Shown piece after piece: positions 1 through 8,853 of a stretch of DNA of 12,685 bases (positions within the stretch are counted from its first letter, which is position 1; each line of letters opens with the position of its first letter). Source of the DNA: Bacteroidales bacterium UBA2632 (GTDB taxonomy: Bacteria; Bacteroidota; Bacteroidia; Bacteroidales; Dysgonomonadaceae). Both the position numbers and the translations under genes were made by a program. Location of the stretch: the NCBI GenBank assembly GCA_002359825.1, contig DENY01000252.1:645-13329 (forward strand). The letters are read 5' to 3'. A model generated the notes under the pieces. That model was not told where the DNA came from, searched no databases, and worked only from the letters and a program-made list of their open reading frames with translations.

Positions 1-965
1 CGAAGATGCAGATTGCTAAAAGCAACTTCTGTAGGAATCATTGAAACATATAAAAAAACAAGACGTTTCGTGATTTCGTTTTCAAATACATATTTCAATA
101 AAAACCTTACAGGCATTTTTGCAGTTTTAACTTCACTTTTTATAAGATTATTAATAGCCTCATCAATATTATGATTGTATTGCATGTATTTCTCAAATGG
201 ATAATCTAATTTATTTGGGTCTAAAAGTCTTGATTTGTCACGATTCTTTAAATACAATTTACCATCATATATAAGTGCAACACGTACCAATGGATGAAGA
301 AATTTATTTTTCATACTGATTGATACTGATTTAGCGACTTTACCCTGTACATCACCAGATTCACTTATAACAGGCAACCATTCTTCACTTTGCAAACGTT
401 TATTGAGTAATCTGATTCTCAATGCCTCTAAGACTATTATTGTTGCAAGAATAATTTGAAAAATATTTAACTCCATCACAATATCTACGATTGGAAAGCG
501 CATAATAAAAAATATGCGAAACCCTAAAATGACAATTAGATGAAATGTAAGGGCATATTGTGCTTGAAAGGCTACGTGAAAAGATTCATAGAGATAATGT
601 TTTCTGTCACCCTGTTTTGTGTTATTTACTTTTCTTATCAAGGCTTTTCGTGAAAGCCTGAAAATCATCAATGAAGATACCAGAAATATTTCGGCAAGTA
701 TAAAAGAATATTGTGGATGAAAGTCAGGAACCAAGAAAAACGACCCTAAAATTGCTAACAAAAAACTCCAAGCAGAAACATCATAAATTGTTCGAATTTC
801 CTTTTTCATTCCAAAAAGCAGAGGACTTAAAGATAAAATAAATCCTATTGCAAAAGCGATAAGAGTATTTACTTGTCCTATCAAAATCGAAAAAATCAAA
901 TATGGTAACAATCCTAATGCTGGATTGGAGAATATTCTTTTTATAATATTATTCTGCATATACAT
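1..965 (-). CDS. Multi-pass membrane protein with C-terminal Nudix-like domain (partial, C-terminus outside window)
   Basis: The reading frame is open from ATG at 965 to the window edge (321 residues, no stop reached). An in-frame TAA at 1008-1010 bounds the start; the ATG at 959 is an alternative. The first half is hydrophobic, with about five or six likely membrane segments (roughly residues 16-30, 33-51, 64-80, 87-103, 137-156 and 165-183). From about residue 194 the protein becomes soluble and reads like the N-terminal half of a Nudix domain: EEWLPVISESG, then HPLVRVALIYDGKLYLKNR near 224-242, as in Nudix proteins that begin with 'evlpvvde.G.v'. The segment expected to hold the Nudix box (about 253-280, containing DYPFEKY and NIDEAINNLIKSE) lacks the REXXEE glutamates, so metal-dependent pyrophosphatase activity looks doubtful. 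It may bind rather than cleave a nucleotide-like ligand. The membrane call is strong, the Nudix relation moderate and the function unknown. Confidence 0.75.
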   Translation of the reverse strand, partial: MYMQNNIIKRIFSNPALGLLPYLIFSILIGQVNTLIAFAIGFILSLSPLLFGMKKEIRTIYDVSAWSFLLAILGSFFLVPDFHPQYSFILAEIFLVSSLMIFRLSRKALIRKVNNTKQGDRKHYLYESFHVAFQAQYALTFHLIVILGFRIFFIMRFPIVDIVMELNIFQIILATIIVLEALRIRLLNKRLQSEEWLPVISESGDVQGKVAKSVSISMKNKFLHPLVRVALIYDGKLYLKNRDKSRLLDPNKLDYPFEKYMQYNHNIDEAINNLIKSEVKTAKMPVRFLLKYVFENEITKRLVFLYVSMIPTEVAFSNLHL

Positions 966-1644
966 AAGCACATGTTCTGTTTCTGTAAAAACAGACAAAA
1001 TATTTTCTTAGAGATGGCTCATTGTTGTCATTGTTGGTAAAAACATTTGATAGTTGGCAAACAAAAAAGCAGTGCTGATTTAAACTATAGACTCTACAAC
1101 ACCACTGCTATATGAATGTTTTATTGTGCGAGGACACAATTGAATAAACCAACACAATTGAGACCTATGAATTAATTATCGTATAACAAAGATTTAAACA
1201 GATTGTTTTATAGATTGTAGCAAACACAAGTAATAACAGAATTAATATAACTAAAGAACAACTTGTTATAAATGTAACTCATTTGACAAAAGCACTTCAA
1301 ATTGACAATTCAATGAAAAAACGAGGTAATATACCGTTTTTAAAAATATAATTGAATTGAGCATTGGTTTGAGAATAATACAATAACTAAAAACAATAAA
1401 ACAAAGAACGTGACAAGATTTATTGTCATCTCAATTCAGTTTAAAGATGATGTTTTATCAATTTAGCTCTTTACAACTTCATAGCTTTTTGAGATTTACA
1501 ATCGTACATCTCTTCCTACAAAGCTGCTTTCGTGAGATCTTTATTTATTCATGAAGAGCTGATAAGATCTTTATAACCTTGAAATATTTCAATTCTCTAA
1601 AAACACTTCGCAATTGATATTATTAAAAACCAAAAATATAGAAT
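966..1644. other. Intergenic gap, no gene seen
   Basis: This A+T-rich stretch lies between the 3' end of the dipeptidyl peptidase gene and the 5' end of the membrane protein gene, both on the minus strand. No convincing reading frame was found. It holds a hairpin at 1068-1109, a 10-base direct repeat (ACACAATTGA, two copies around 1134-1160), one TAGACTCTA palindrome core at 1088-1096, and a TATAGA-A-TCTATA palindrome at 1637-1649 that overlaps the peptidase stop codon. A promoter for the membrane gene should lie just above 965, but I could not pick a clear element. Confidence 0.6.
1062..1109 (-). terminator. Possible minus-strand terminator hairpin
   Basis: Read on the minus strand, AGCAGTG (1109-1103) pairs with CACTGCT (1074-1068) and is followed directly by a run of T (1067-1062). 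The arms are only 7 bp and the loop is 28 bases, so the structure is weaker than the other terminators here. Its position would end transcription about 550 bases beyond the dipeptidyl peptidase stop and about 100 bases before the membrane gene. Confidence 0.4.
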
Positions 1645-3804
1645 CTATAAATTATTTTTATAATAGTCAATTACCTTGTTATAAAGATACATCCTGGAAT
1701 TACCTTCATTAATAAAGTGATTCTTATCAGGAAAGATGAACATATCAAAATGTTTATCAGCTTTAATAAGTGCACGAGAATATTCCATTGTATTTTGTAG
1801 ATGTACATTATCGTCAGATGTTCCTTGCACTAACAATAAACTCCCTTGCAAGTCTGGTGCTAACTTAACCGCTGAACCTTTGTCATATCCAGTAGCATTT
1901 TGCTGTGGAGTTCGCATAAATCGTTCAGTATATACTGTGTCGTAAAACCTCCAATCAGTTACTGGAGCAATAGCAACACCTGCTTTGAATATTCCATTTC
2001 CTCGGCTCATACTCATCAAAACGTTATAACCACCATAGCTCCAGCCCCATATCCCAATCTTATTGCTGTCAATATATGGCAATGAAGTCAAATATCTTGC
2101 TGCTGCCACTTGATCATCAGATTCAATTAGTCCTAGGTTGAGATAGGTTTGTTTTCTAAAAGTCTCACCACGAGCTCCCGTGCCTCTACCATCGACCGAA
2201 ACCACAATGAACCCTTCTTCAGCCAAAGCATAGTACCAATCTATTTCGAATCTATCAAGCACTTGTTGCGAGTTCGGTCCCGAATATTGAATCAAAACTA
2301 CTGGATATTTCTTAGATGCATCAAAAGAGTTTGGTTTTATCATCCAACCATTTAGTTGAATTCTTCCATCAGCAGCAGGTAAGGTAATGAATTCTTTAGT
2401 TGGAAAGTTTGCTTGAACAACTTTTTGAGCCACATCTTGATTGTCTTGCAATGTTCGCAATAGTTTCCCACTGGAGTCATGCATAGTTGTCAATTTAGGT
2501 GTGGTTGTGTTAGACCAATGGTTGACATAGAATTTAGCATTATTGCTAAACATGGCATTGTTAAATCCTGAATTAGAAGACAACTTGGTGGTAACACCCT
2601 TATCTATAGATGTTTTATAAATTGACCTTTTCAAAGGGCTTTCATCCGCAGCTTGATAATAAACTACTCCCGATTCAGAATCAACTGCATACAAAGTCGT
2701 TACATCAAAGTTACCCGAAGTAAGTTGTTTTTGCAGAGAACCTGAAAGACCGTATAGATATATGTGACTATAGCCATCTTTTTCTGAAATATACGTAAAT
2801 TGATTGGGCAAAAAATGAATAGATTTTATAAACTCTGAGTCGATATAATACTTACTTTCTTCGCGCATAATCAATTTTGACACTGTACTTCGAGGATTTG
2901 TGAAATACATATCGAATCTATTTTGATTTCGATTGAGTGTCATTATGGCCAACTTAGTTTCATCTTTTGTAAAAGAGATGCGAGGCATATATCCATCATC
3001 ATCCAAAGGAACATCCATTTTTCTTGTTGTTTGTGCACTTATGTCGTATACAAAACAACCAACTGTCGAGTTTTTTTCTCCTGCTTTTGGATATTTATAA
3101 GTATATAAGTCTGGATAAAGTTTGTTTTCGAACAACTGAAAAGAAAACTCTGTCACCTTTGACTGATCAGTTTTCACAAAGGCTAACAACGTATTATCGG
3201 GTGAGAATTCCATTAACTGTGTCGTGCCAAACTCTTCTTCATATACCCAATCGGTAGCACCATTTATTATTTTGTTAAACTCACCATCTTTGGTGACTTG
3301 TGACTCTGTATCAAAATCGAACTTCGCTAACCAAATATTATTATCTGCTACATAAGCCAACATCTTACCATCTGGCGAAAATGTGGGAATCATTTGTTTC
3401 GAATCATTCTCGGTAAGTTTTCTCACCAAATTGCGACGAACATCGTGATAATAGTAATTAGCTTTGAAAGAGTGGCGATAGATTTGTTCCCTATCCTTAT
3501 AAACAAGCACTTTAAACTCGTCGGGACTAACAAGAAATCCCTGAAAAGTATCGAATGTGCATTGTCTTGCTTTTTTTGTGCTAAATAAAGTGTCAACCAC
3601 ATTACCTGTCGCATAATCATATTTTATTACTGCACTACTCTCATCATTCATTTGATAATAATGCAGTCCGTTGGCTGACGATATCATCGGCTTAATGCTA
3701 CGAGGATTAAAAACCCCATTCACAATCTCTTTCAGTCCATATTGTTGAGCGGATACACTAAGCCCGAGAAGCATAAACATAGTGAAGAAATAAAACTTTT
3801 TCAT
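1645..3804 (-). CDS. Secreted dipeptidyl peptidase IV (S9B prolyl peptidase)
   Basis: This 719-residue serine peptidase should release Xaa-Pro or Xaa-Ala dipeptides from peptide N-termini. Residues 1-19 form a signal peptide (MKK, hydrophobic core, ending VSAQ), so it acts in the periplasm or at the surface. The long N-terminal part is the beta-propeller. It carries DWVYEEEF at 185-192, whose last two glutamates (190, 191) match the pair that grips the substrate amino group in this family, and R110 in YRHSFKANY matches the substrate-contacting arginine. The C-terminal alpha/beta-hydrolase holds the triad: Ser589 in GWSYGGY, Asp664 in GTSDDNVH and His696 in DKNHFINEG. Length matches the roughly 720-residue Porphyromonas and Bacteroides enzymes. 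It appears to be transcribed alone, from the region shared with the divergent sphingolipid gene. It probably supports peptide nutrition. No defects were seen. Confidence 0.95.
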   Translation of the reverse strand: MKKFYFFTMFMLLGLSVSAQQYGLKEIVNGVFNPRSIKPMISSANGLHYYQMNDESSAVIKYDYATGNVVDTLFSTKKARQCTFDTFQGFLVSPDEFKVLVYKDREQIYRHSFKANYYYHDVRRNLVRKLTENDSKQMIPTFSPDGKMLAYVADNNIWLAKFDFDTESQVTKDGEFNKIINGATDWVYEEEFGTTQLMEFSPDNTLLAFVKTDQSKVTEFSFQLFENKLYPDLYTYKYPKAGEKNSTVGCFVYDISAQTTRKMDVPLDDDGYMPRISFTKDETKLAIMTLNRNQNRFDMYFTNPRSTVSKLIMREESKYYIDSEFIKSIHFLPNQFTYISEKDGYSHIYLYGLSGSLQKQLTSGNFDVTTLYAVDSESGVVYYQAADESPLKRSIYKTSIDKGVTTKLSSNSGFNNAMFSNNAKFYVNHWSNTTTPKLTTMHDSSGKLLRTLQDNQDVAQKVVQANFPTKEFITLPAADGRIQLNGWMIKPNSFDASKKYPVVLIQYSGPNSQQVLDRFEIDWYYALAEEGFIVVSVDGRGTGARGETFRKQTYLNLGLIESDDQVAAARYLTSLPYIDSNKIGIWGWSYGGYNVLMSMSRGNGIFKAGVAIAPVTDWRFYDTVYTERFMRTPQQNATGYDKGSAVKLAPDLQGSLLLVQGTSDDNVHLQNTMEYSRALIKADKHFDMFIFPDKNHFINEGNSRMYLYNKVIDYYKNNL

Positions 3805-3826
3805 CTCTAATCTTGTTTTTTTATTG

Positions 3827-3834
3827 CAAATATA
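3827..3834 (-). promoter_or_regulatory. Likely -7 element of the dipeptidyl peptidase promoter
   Basis: On the minus strand the sequence is TATATTTG, a full match to the Bacteroidota -7 consensus TAnnTTTG, 23 bases upstream of the start codon. No clear TTTG -33 box sits at the expected distance, so the call rests on the -7 match and the position. Confidence 0.5.
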
Positions 3835-3999
3835 TGATATATATCTCTATTTTGAGAATAATATCAAGAGAAGATATAACCTGTTTAAAACCTCAAAAGA
3901 AGAAGAGTTTTTTTGGTTCATCAAAAATCCAGTGGTATAGTTGAAAACTATTCTACGCTCAACAATTCGAATTCATAAAAAAGAATGATGAGTATACAA

Positions 4000-4098
4000 T
4001 TTAGACTCTAAAGAAAACATCTAAACATCATATTAAGAGAACAAAGTGTATTTGAGTGATTTAAAATTTAGATTCTTATAAAATGTATAGACTCTATA
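4000..4098. promoter_or_regulatory. Pair of TAGA-C-TCTA palindromes, candidate operator sites
   Basis: TTTAGA-C-TCTAAA at 4000-4012 and TATAGA-C-TCTATA at 4086-4098 are perfect 13-base palindromes around a single central base. They share the core TAGACTCTA and are 86 bases apart, about eight helical turns. The same core recurs at 1088-1096, and TATAGA-A-TCTATA is at 1637-1649. A role as binding sites for a dimeric regulator is inference; the sequence is A+T-rich, so chance cannot be excluded. Confidence 0.3.
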
Positions 4099-4170
4099 TA
4101 TATTTTACTTGGAGAAGAGTTGCGAATACGAAAAAACATTCATGAGCCTATACACACAAAGAAATATTGT

Positions 4171-4178
4171 TATCTTTG
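4171..4178 (+). promoter_or_regulatory. Likely -7 element of the serine palmitoyltransferase promoter
   Basis: TATCTTTG matches TAnnTTTG exactly. Transcription starting a few bases downstream would give a leader of about 105 bases before the ATG at 4291, containing the hairpin at 4183-4247. No good TTTG -33 box is visible. Confidence 0.5.
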
Positions 4179-4182
4179 CATA

Positions 4183-4247
4183 CCAATTCTGAGTCAAATG
4201 ATAATCAATCGTTAAACTAAAATTAGCTAATTGATTATCTAAATTGG
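4183..4247 (+). promoter_or_regulatory. Extended hairpin in the serine palmitoyltransferase leader
   Basis: A perfect 10-bp inverted repeat, GATAATCAAT (4200-4209) with ATTGATTATC (4230-4239), encloses a 20-base loop. Outside it, CCAATT (4183-4188) pairs with AATTGG (4242-4247). The structure lies just after the predicted -7 element and is not followed by a T run, so it is not a simple terminator. It could be an RNA leader structure or a DNA operator. Confidence 0.5.
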
Positions 4248-4290
4248 AATCTCGTCATTAAAATAAGAGATAATTTATAGGAATAATAAG

Positions 4291-5484
4291 ATGAATCTGC
4301 TTAAAGAAAAGATGTTTAAATATGATGCTCCACAGCGCGCTAAAGCCGCTGGCATCTACCCTTACTTTCGAGTAATAGAAAGTGATCAGGATACTGTTGT
4401 TACTATTAATGGAAAAAAAGTTTTGATGTTTGGCTCTAATGCCTACTTAGGACTTACCAATCACCCAAAAGTAATAGAAGCCTCTATTGAGGCCACTAAA
4501 AAGTATGGTTCTGGCATGGCAGGTTCACGATTTCTCAATGGAACGCTTGACTTGCATATCCAACTAGAACGAAAGCTTGCCAACTTTATGCGCAAAGATG
4601 AGGCTATTGTATTTTCGACCGGATTTAATGTCAATCAAGGTGTTATTTCATGTCTCACTGGAAGAGAGGATTACATACTTTGGGACGAATTGAACCACGC
4701 TTCTATTATTGAAGGCCAAAGACTTTCTTTTTCTAAAAAATTTAAGTTTCGCCACAATGATATGGTCTCGTTAGAGAGACAGCTCATAAAGTGTCATCCT
4801 AAGAAAGTGAAACTCATTGTTGTTGACGGAGTTTTCAGTATGGAAGGTGATGTAGCAAACATTCCAGAAATTATACGTTTAGCAAAAAAGTACGACGCCA
4901 ACGTGATGGTGGATGAAGCACATGGAATTGGGGTGATGGGTAAAAACTTCAATGGAAAAGGAGCTTGTGAACAACTAGGAATGCTCGATGAGGTTGATTT
5001 AGTAATGGGAACATTCAGCAAGTCTTTGGCTTCAATCGGTGGATTTATTGCAAGTGACAGCATCACAATCAATTACTTAAGACACAATGCACGCTCATAT
5101 ATATTCAGTGCAAGCATTACACCTGGTGCAACTGCAGCAGCATCGGCTGCACTTGACATTTTAAAATCTGAACCTGAAAGAATTGAAAAACTCTGGGAGC
5201 TAACAAATTATTCTCTGAAACGATTTAGAGACAATGGATTTGAAATAGGAAACACCTCAACACCAATTATCCCTCTATTTGTGAGAGATAATGACAAAAC
5301 ATTTTTGATTACCAAGATGCTGTTTGACGAAGGTGTGTTTGTAAATCCTGTAGTTCCACCAGGAGTTGCAGCCGAAGATACATTGATACGCTTCTCTTTG
5401 ATGGCTACACACACTATTGACCAAATAGACGAAGCTGTAGATAAAATCACAAAAGCCTTCCAGAAATATGAAATTATAAAATAA
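4291..5484 (+). CDS. spt: Serine palmitoyltransferase (alpha-oxoamine synthase family)
   Basis: This PLP-dependent enzyme of 397 residues should condense L-serine with a long-chain acyl-CoA to 3-ketosphinganine, the first step of sphingolipid synthesis, in the cytoplasm. Active-site residues of the alpha-oxoamine synthase family are in place: His136 (NHASII, stacks on PLP), Asp208 and His211 (VDEAHG), and the PLP lysine Lys244 in GTFSKSLASIGGF. The substrate-entry region GSRFLNGTLDLH is at 78-89. BioF (8-amino-7-oxononanoate synthase) and Kbl (2-amino-3-ketobutyrate ligase) share this fold. I prefer Spt because the text (YPYFR near the N-terminus, LMFGSNAYLGLT, HNARSYIFSAS, LMATHTIDQID) closely follows the Bacteroides and Porphyromonas enzymes as I know them, and because there is no biotin gene or threonine dehydrogenase nearby. 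It ends at a strong terminator and looks monocistronic. Confidence 0.88.
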   Translation: MNLLKEKMFKYDAPQRAKAAGIYPYFRVIESDQDTVVTINGKKVLMFGSNAYLGLTNHPKVIEASIEATKKYGSGMAGSRFLNGTLDLHIQLERKLANFMRKDEAIVFSTGFNVNQGVISCLTGREDYILWDELNHASIIEGQRLSFSKKFKFRHNDMVSLERQLIKCHPKKVKLIVVDGVFSMEGDVANIPEIIRLAKKYDANVMVDEAHGIGVMGKNFNGKGACEQLGMLDEVDLVMGTFSKSLASIGGFIASDSITINYLRHNARSYIFSASITPGATAAASAALDILKSEPERIEKLWELTNYSLKRFRDNGFEIGNTSTPIIPLFVRDNDKTFLITKMLFDEGVFVNPVVPPGVAAEDTLIRFSLMATHTIDQIDEAVDKITKAFQKYEIIK

Positions 5485-5523
5485 ATTATATTCGAAAACT
5501 CAAAGAGATTTACTTTTCTAAAT

Positions 5524-5579
5524 AAAAAAACTGCTCAAAAGAAAATAAGAATATCTTATTTATTTGAGCAGTTTTTTTT
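5524..5579. terminator. Bidirectional rho-independent terminator between convergent genes
   Basis: CTGCTCAAA (5531-5539) pairs with TTTGAGCAG (5563-5571). The stem is flanked by seven A on the left (5524-5530) and eight T on the right (5572-5579), so it works read from either strand. The interior contains a second pairing, AATAAG with CTTATT. It serves the serine palmitoyltransferase gene from the left and probably the peroxiredoxin gene from the right. Confidence 0.9.
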
Positions 5580-5644
5580 AATGTTTACCTACTGTCGATT
5601 TAAACATAATGTCCCAGTGACAGATAAAGGTTTTAAAACAGGCA

Positions 5645-5665
5645 CAAGATTTCATTTAAATCTTG
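5645..5665 (-). terminator. Small hairpin just after the peroxiredoxin stop
   Basis: CAAGATTT (5645-5652) and AAATCTTG (5658-5665) form a perfect 8-bp stem with a 5-base loop, 13 bases beyond the peroxiredoxin stop. No clean T run follows on the minus strand. It may be a 3'-end stabiliser or weak terminator ahead of the stronger one at 5524-5579. Confidence 0.4.
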
Positions 5666-5678
5666 CATCCTAACACTT

Positions 5679-6314
5679 TTATTGTTTATCCGAGAGATAA
5701 GATGCAATCCCCTCTTGAGTTGCGGTCAACGCCTTCTCTCCTTTTTTCCAATCGGCTGGACATACTTCTCCATATTCTTCAGTAAATTGTAATGCATCAA
5801 TCACCCTGATCACTTCGTCAACGCTACGACCAAGAGGCATATCATTAACAACCTGATGCCTAACTATCCCAGATTTGTCAATCAAGAACAATCCACGATA
5901 TGCTTCCGATGTACCATTAAAAACTAAATTACCCGCTGAATCTTCTATGTAAGATCCTGCTAACACATCATAAGCCATAGATATTGTCATATCGTGATCA
6001 GCAACAAGGGGGTAATTTACGCCTTTTATTCCACCATCATTTAGGGGTGTTTGGAGCCATTTCCAGTGTGAAAAAGCAGAATCAGTGGATGCAGCAACTA
6101 ATACTGTATCGCGTGATTCGAATTCTGATATTTTATTTTGAAAAGCTATTAACTCTGTTGGACAAACAAAAGTGAAGTCTGCAGGATAGAAGAAAAACAC
6201 AACATATTTTTTTCCTAAATACTGATCTAAACTAAAATCTTCTGTTATTTCACTACCATTGATTACGGCTTTGGTTCTGAACAAAGGAGCCATCTTTCCT
6301 ACTAATACTGACAT
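5679..6314 (-). CDS. Typical 2-Cys peroxiredoxin (AhpC/Prx1 family)
   Basis: This 211-residue thiol peroxidase of the cytoplasm should reduce hydrogen peroxide, organic peroxides and peroxynitrite. The peroxidatic Cys51 lies in PADFTFVCPTE with its Pro44 and Thr48 partners, and the conserved active-site arginine is Arg140 (AYRGLFLID). The resolving Cys185 is in GEVCPADW, as in dimer-forming 2-Cys peroxiredoxins. The loop that carries GGLG in peroxide-sensitive members reads GGIKG here (94-98), and no clear YF motif is visible at the C-terminus, so it may resist over-oxidation; that is inference. No ahpF follows it, so the reductant may be thioredoxin or a reductase encoded elsewhere. It is convergent with the serine palmitoyltransferase gene and divergent from guaB. 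Confidence 0.93.
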   Translation of the reverse strand: MSVLVGKMAPLFRTKAVINGSEITEDFSLDQYLGKKYVVFFFYPADFTFVCPTELIAFQNKISEFESRDTVLVAASTDSAFSHWKWLQTPLNDGGIKGVNYPLVADHDMTISMAYDVLAGSYIEDSAGNLVFNGTSEAYRGLFLIDKSGIVRHQVVNDMPLGRSVDEVIRVIDALQFTEEYGEVCPADWKKGEKALTATQEGIASYLSDKQ

Positions 6315-6343
6315 ATTTTTTTTCTTTAAAATGTTTTACGCTA

Positions 6344-6351
6344 CAAATATA
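6344..6351 (-). promoter_or_regulatory. Likely -7 element of the peroxiredoxin promoter
   Basis: On the minus strand the sequence is TATATTTG, an exact TAnnTTTG match 30 bases upstream of the start codon. No obvious -33 TTTG is present, which would suit an activator-dependent promoter, but no regulator site can be named. Confidence 0.5.
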
Positions 6352-6541
6352 CATTTTTCGACCGAAAAAAATTTATTAATAAGCGTCTATCATCAATAGA
6401 AATAATTTATGCCACCCTGAAAGCGAGTATTTGTCGACACATTTAGATGATTGTAAAAACTAAGATAAATAATTCTAAAGCTCAATATACAGACTGCTTT
6501 TGTTTAAGAACTGCAAAATCATACTTAATATGCTATTTTAA

Positions 6542-8120
<1,579 letters not shown>

Positions 8121-8160
8121 CCTATAATGTACTTATTTAAAATACTACACATCTAAATTT

Positions 8161-8194
8161 AAAACGTTTTCATTTATTTGAGAACGTTTTTTTT
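8161..8194 (+). terminator. Rho-independent terminator of guaB
   Basis: AAAACGTT (8161-8168) pairs with AACGTTTT (8183-8190), followed by further T to 8194, making an eight-base T run. The stem is 8 bp with two more near-pairs inside. It sits 65 bases after the guaB stop. The A-rich left arm could let it work weakly on the minus strand too. Confidence 0.8.
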
Positions 8195-8628
8195 GTAGAA
8201 AACATATTCATAAATTGAAGCCAATGAGTTTATCATGAAAAAATAATCTAACACTTTCTTTTTTAGATCGTGTTTAACTTTAATTCTCCCCCACAGATGC
8301 GTTTTTACACTTGCGTTTCGGTAGGAAATACTACTTACATTTATATGATATTCAAATTGCTTGGAGATTATATTATAACTCTGATAATGTAAAAAGATAA
8401 ATAACACACCATTTATTGATAGACTCAAATCGTCGACTATTTTACTTTTTTGCTATAAAGTCAAAACCCAAATCTCCATGAAAAATTATATTTTTGTTCC
8501 ATTCAAATAATTTTGTCAGAGACTTCACTTTCCCCTAGTTTCAATTTGTAAATAGAAGACCGTAATTCTTTACAATTAATTTGAATATGTGACAGAAAAT
8601 GGGTGAAAATCAAATCCACAGTGATGGA
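8174..8628 (-). pseudogene. Possible decayed C-terminus of a LuxR-type (TPR/HTH) regulator
   Basis: Three minus-strand reading-frame pieces line up in order but in different frames. 8628-8503 reads ...INCKELRSSIYKLKLGES. 8534-8445 reads ...KLFEWNKNIIFHGDLGFDFIAKK. 8452-8174 reads KIVDDLSLSINGVLFIFLHYQSY..ISKQF...NVSSISYRNASVKTH...RIKVKHDLKKKVLDYF and ends at a stop inside the guaB terminator. Together they resemble the end of the TPR-plus-HTH regulators common in Bacteroidales: coiled region, 'F..iHpdFi.kl', 'LS..e..l...l..s..eIs..f.vs..si.y....v...L'. Two frameshifts and no start codon mean it is not a working gene if this reading is right. The last piece alone could begin with TTG at 8428 (84 residues), but I see no reason to call it expressed. 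The match is by eye only. Confidence 0.33.
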
Positions 8629-8634
8629 TTAGAG

Positions 8635-8649
8635 TTTCATCAGATGAAA
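8635..8649. repeat. 15-base odd palindrome
   Basis: TTTCATC-A-GATGAAA has perfect 7-base arms around one central base. Eight bases or so to its left is a second small inverted repeat, AATCCA (8613-8618) with TGGATT (8625-8630). The form suits a binding site for a dimeric protein, but there is no adjacent promoter that I can identify. Confidence 0.45.
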
Positions 8650-8853
8650 ACGCAATGCTTTGCTATGGAAATGTTCTGAATTACTAAAATGATGCTTTCT
8701 GGAGGAGAAATTGGAGAGAAATGACGTAAAGAAACAAAAAAAAGTCAAAGGTTGAAGAATTAACTGTTGAAAAGAGATTTTTATAATGAATATTGGATTT
8801 TTAAAGCATGAATACTACGAATTAATGCAACAAAACGTAAATAATCTTTTTAC

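Larger units (their letters stand above)
3805..4290. other. Divergent intergenic region, no gene seen
   Basis: This 486-base gap lies between two divergent genes and carries a candidate promoter for each. I saw no credible reading frame on either strand. Its most notable content is a pair of odd-length palindromes (4000-4012 and 4086-4098) and the hairpin leader at 4183-4247, which are listed separately. Confidence 0.6.

Noticed and set aside
4291..5484. BioF (8-amino-7-oxononanoate synthase) or Kbl as the identity of the alpha-oxoamine synthase
   Set aside because: The residues shared by the family cannot decide it alone, but the sequence follows the Bacteroidales serine palmitoyltransferase much more closely, and no biotin or threonine-catabolism gene is near.
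8600..8680. Short plus-strand frame starting ATG at 8600 (26 residues)
   Set aside because: Too short, no promoter or conserved pattern, and it lies in decayed-looking DNA opposite the possible pseudogene.
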